A DNA stretch of 17,429 nt, from the NCBI GenBank assembly GCA_024196135.1, contig JAMQCK010000703.1:1-17429 (forward strand), given 5' to 3'. The stretch comes from Pleurotus ostreatus/Saccharomyces cerevisiae fusant (Eukaryota; Opisthokonta). The notes below the pieces were generated by a model. The model worked only from the letters and a program-made list of their open reading frames with translations, searched no databases and was not told the origin of the DNA. The position numbers were made by a program, and so were the translations under genes. This document shows positions 16,334 through 17,429 of the stretch, piece after piece. Every line of letters begins with the position of its first letter. Positions within the stretch are counted from its first letter, which is position 1.

Positions 16334-17013
16334 ATGTCCACCCAATTCGTGACAACCCTGCACCCACTGTGCACATATACGATGCCAAAGGGTCACATAG
16401 ACTGCATGGCAATATCTGGAAACCTCATAGCATATTCAGCAAACGGGCACACAGTGGTCTTCGATATCTCGAGGCAGCGGCCTTACGCCATCTTTCACCC
16501 TCTCATCCCTCCTGCTACATCGCTTCGCGCACGTCCGAGGGTGGCTGCGATTGACTGGTGCCCATCGCGTCCCGATGAAGTTGCCTGGCTGCAAGTTCAC
16601 GACAGAATAATTCGGGTGGCCGACGTCGTGCGTTCTTCGTCCTGCCTTGGGTTCGTCTAGCTCATCATCAGAGAAGTATCACCTGCCAGAGAGTGTTGCT
16701 ATGGTTAAAGTACCTTGCAGCGTTTCTCGTGGAGAGAGTCTGAAGTACAGTCCCGATGGCAATCGCCTGGCGGTTCTCCTTAGCGACTTCACCATCGCCA
16801 TATATCGAGTAACAAATCATACACAAGGTCAGTGCCGAGTGGAGCCCTACCGGTATGGCTGCTGGACTCGTTATCAGATCCGCATTTCCTCGGCATCATC
16901 TCGACGGAGTCCTTGAATGCTAAGCTCAGCACGCTGTTGAATTTCGGCTGGCTGGCGCACGACACCATCATGCTCGCTCAGAACAGCGGGGATCATACCA
17001 AGCTTCGGTTCTG
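16334..17013 (+). CDS. WD40-repeat protein, N-terminal part
   Basis: Start ATG 16334 (context CCGCCATGT). Exon 1, 16334-16627, 98 residues, carries two blade-like repeats: residues ~27-46 (GNLIAYSANGHTVVFDI) and ~70-98 (VAAIDWCPSRPDEVAWLQVH, then RIIRVADV). Exon 2, 16674-16827: SLKYSPDGNRLAVLLSDFTI, AIYRV. Exon 3, 16878-17013: LLNFGWLAHDTIMLAQNSGD and KLRF(W). These follow the WD40 pattern of a hydrophobic strand, W/Y-S/C-P-D/S-G, strand, then variable-W/Y. Intron 2 (16828-16877, GTCAGT ... TTATCAG) keeps phase. Intron 1 has donor GTGCGT 16628, and the obvious CAG acceptor at 16671 breaks phase, while the AG two bases later (16673) keeps it. A GTGGGT donor at 17014 and a CTTCACAG acceptor at 17064 suggest intron 3, but the following sequence soon becomes a TTTCCG-rich tract. 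WD40 propellers are protein-interaction scaffolds; the partner is unknown. Confidence 0.65.
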
Positions 17014-17099
17014 GTGGGTTTCTTGTCCTTTTCTGTATTTATACGGGTTATATCGTCTTCACAGTGAATATCATATCCCGTCGGATTCGTGGCAGTCGT

Positions 17100-17429
17100 C
17101 ATTGGCTGTGTTACGTGCAGTGCGCACGCAACATCCTTTCCAGCGCACCATTCCTGATTCCTCTAGTTTCCGGTTCGTCTCCGAGTTTCCTATATATCCT
17201 ACGGATTCCGCTTCGTTCCGAGTTTCCGAGTTTCCGGTGCGCTTCACGTCCTTATGATATTCCGCTTACGATTCCCGCTTCCTTCCCGCTCCTTCGTTAC
17301 GACTCTTATGTCACTATCCCTTTCCTGCCCTGCACTTACGGTTCGCTTCCGCGTTTCCATGTGCTTTCCTAGTTTCCGATTATTCCGGATTTCCGCACTT
17401 TCCTTATCTAGCATTTCCGGACTTTCCTT
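17100..17429 (+). repeat. Degenerate TTTCCG-rich tract
   Basis: From roughly 17150 to the window edge the plus strand is dominated by irregularly spaced TTTCCG, GTTTCC, TTCCGA and close variants (for example CGAGTTTCCGAGTTTCCGG near 17220, and CATTTCCGGACTTTCC at the end), about 8-13 bases apart. Frames pass through it without stops in places only because of the composition (Ser/Phe/Pro/Arg). It begins inside or just after the WD40 gene's third exon junction and continues past the window. Confidence 0.75.

Overview
The window looks like a nuclear genomic segment of a basidiomycete fungus, probably an agaricomycete. The evidence is gene structure: several genes are split by introns of about 45-66 bases with GTRNGY donors (GTACGT, GTATGT, GTAAGT, GTGCGT, GTCAGT), CTNAY-like branch sites and CAG/TAG acceptors, and the exons join in phase. 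There is no operon-like packing, no ribosome-binding-site spacing, and intergenic stretches are long. Most single-frame open stretches are not genes; the real genes appear only when short exons are joined. All splice models here are read by eye and have no transcript support.

Layout from left to right. 3-125 (+): tail of an unidentified gene entering from the left. 799-1226 (-): one copy of a ~428-bp duplicated gene fragment; its partner lies inverted at 12686-13112. 1427-2129 (-) and 2294-3688 (+): a divergent pair of small orphan membrane-protein genes separated by 164 bp carrying two inverted repeats. 3689-5677: no gene I can support. 5678-6886 (-): the best-resolved gene, seven exons and six phase-consistent introns, encoding a nucleoplasmin-like (NPL) domain joined to a strongly reduced FKBP-type prolyl-isomerase domain. 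6994-9011: weak, partly broken coding traces on both strands. 9219-9998 (-): a two-exon gene for an acidic/Ala-Pro-Ser-rich protein with three C-terminal Lys-Ser-Gly repeats. 10404-10501: a minisatellite. 11658-12377 (+): a five-exon gene for an acidic single-pass membrane protein. 13534-15924 (+): a degenerate coding region with frame changes and in-frame TGA codons. 16334 onward (+): the first four WD40-like blades of a beta-propeller gene, running into a degenerate TTTCCG-rich tract that fills the last ~330 bases.

The genes do not form an obvious pathway. The common theme is accessory, fast-changing sequence: orphan membrane proteins, a duplicated inverted fragment, minisatellites, decayed genes, and a chaperone/isomerase-family gene whose catalytic half has been lost. 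Several otherwise good gene models share one oddity: a splice junction that keeps frame only if a GAG acceptor is used, or if a one- or two-base indel is present. That points either to unusual splicing, to decay, or to indel errors in the assembly.
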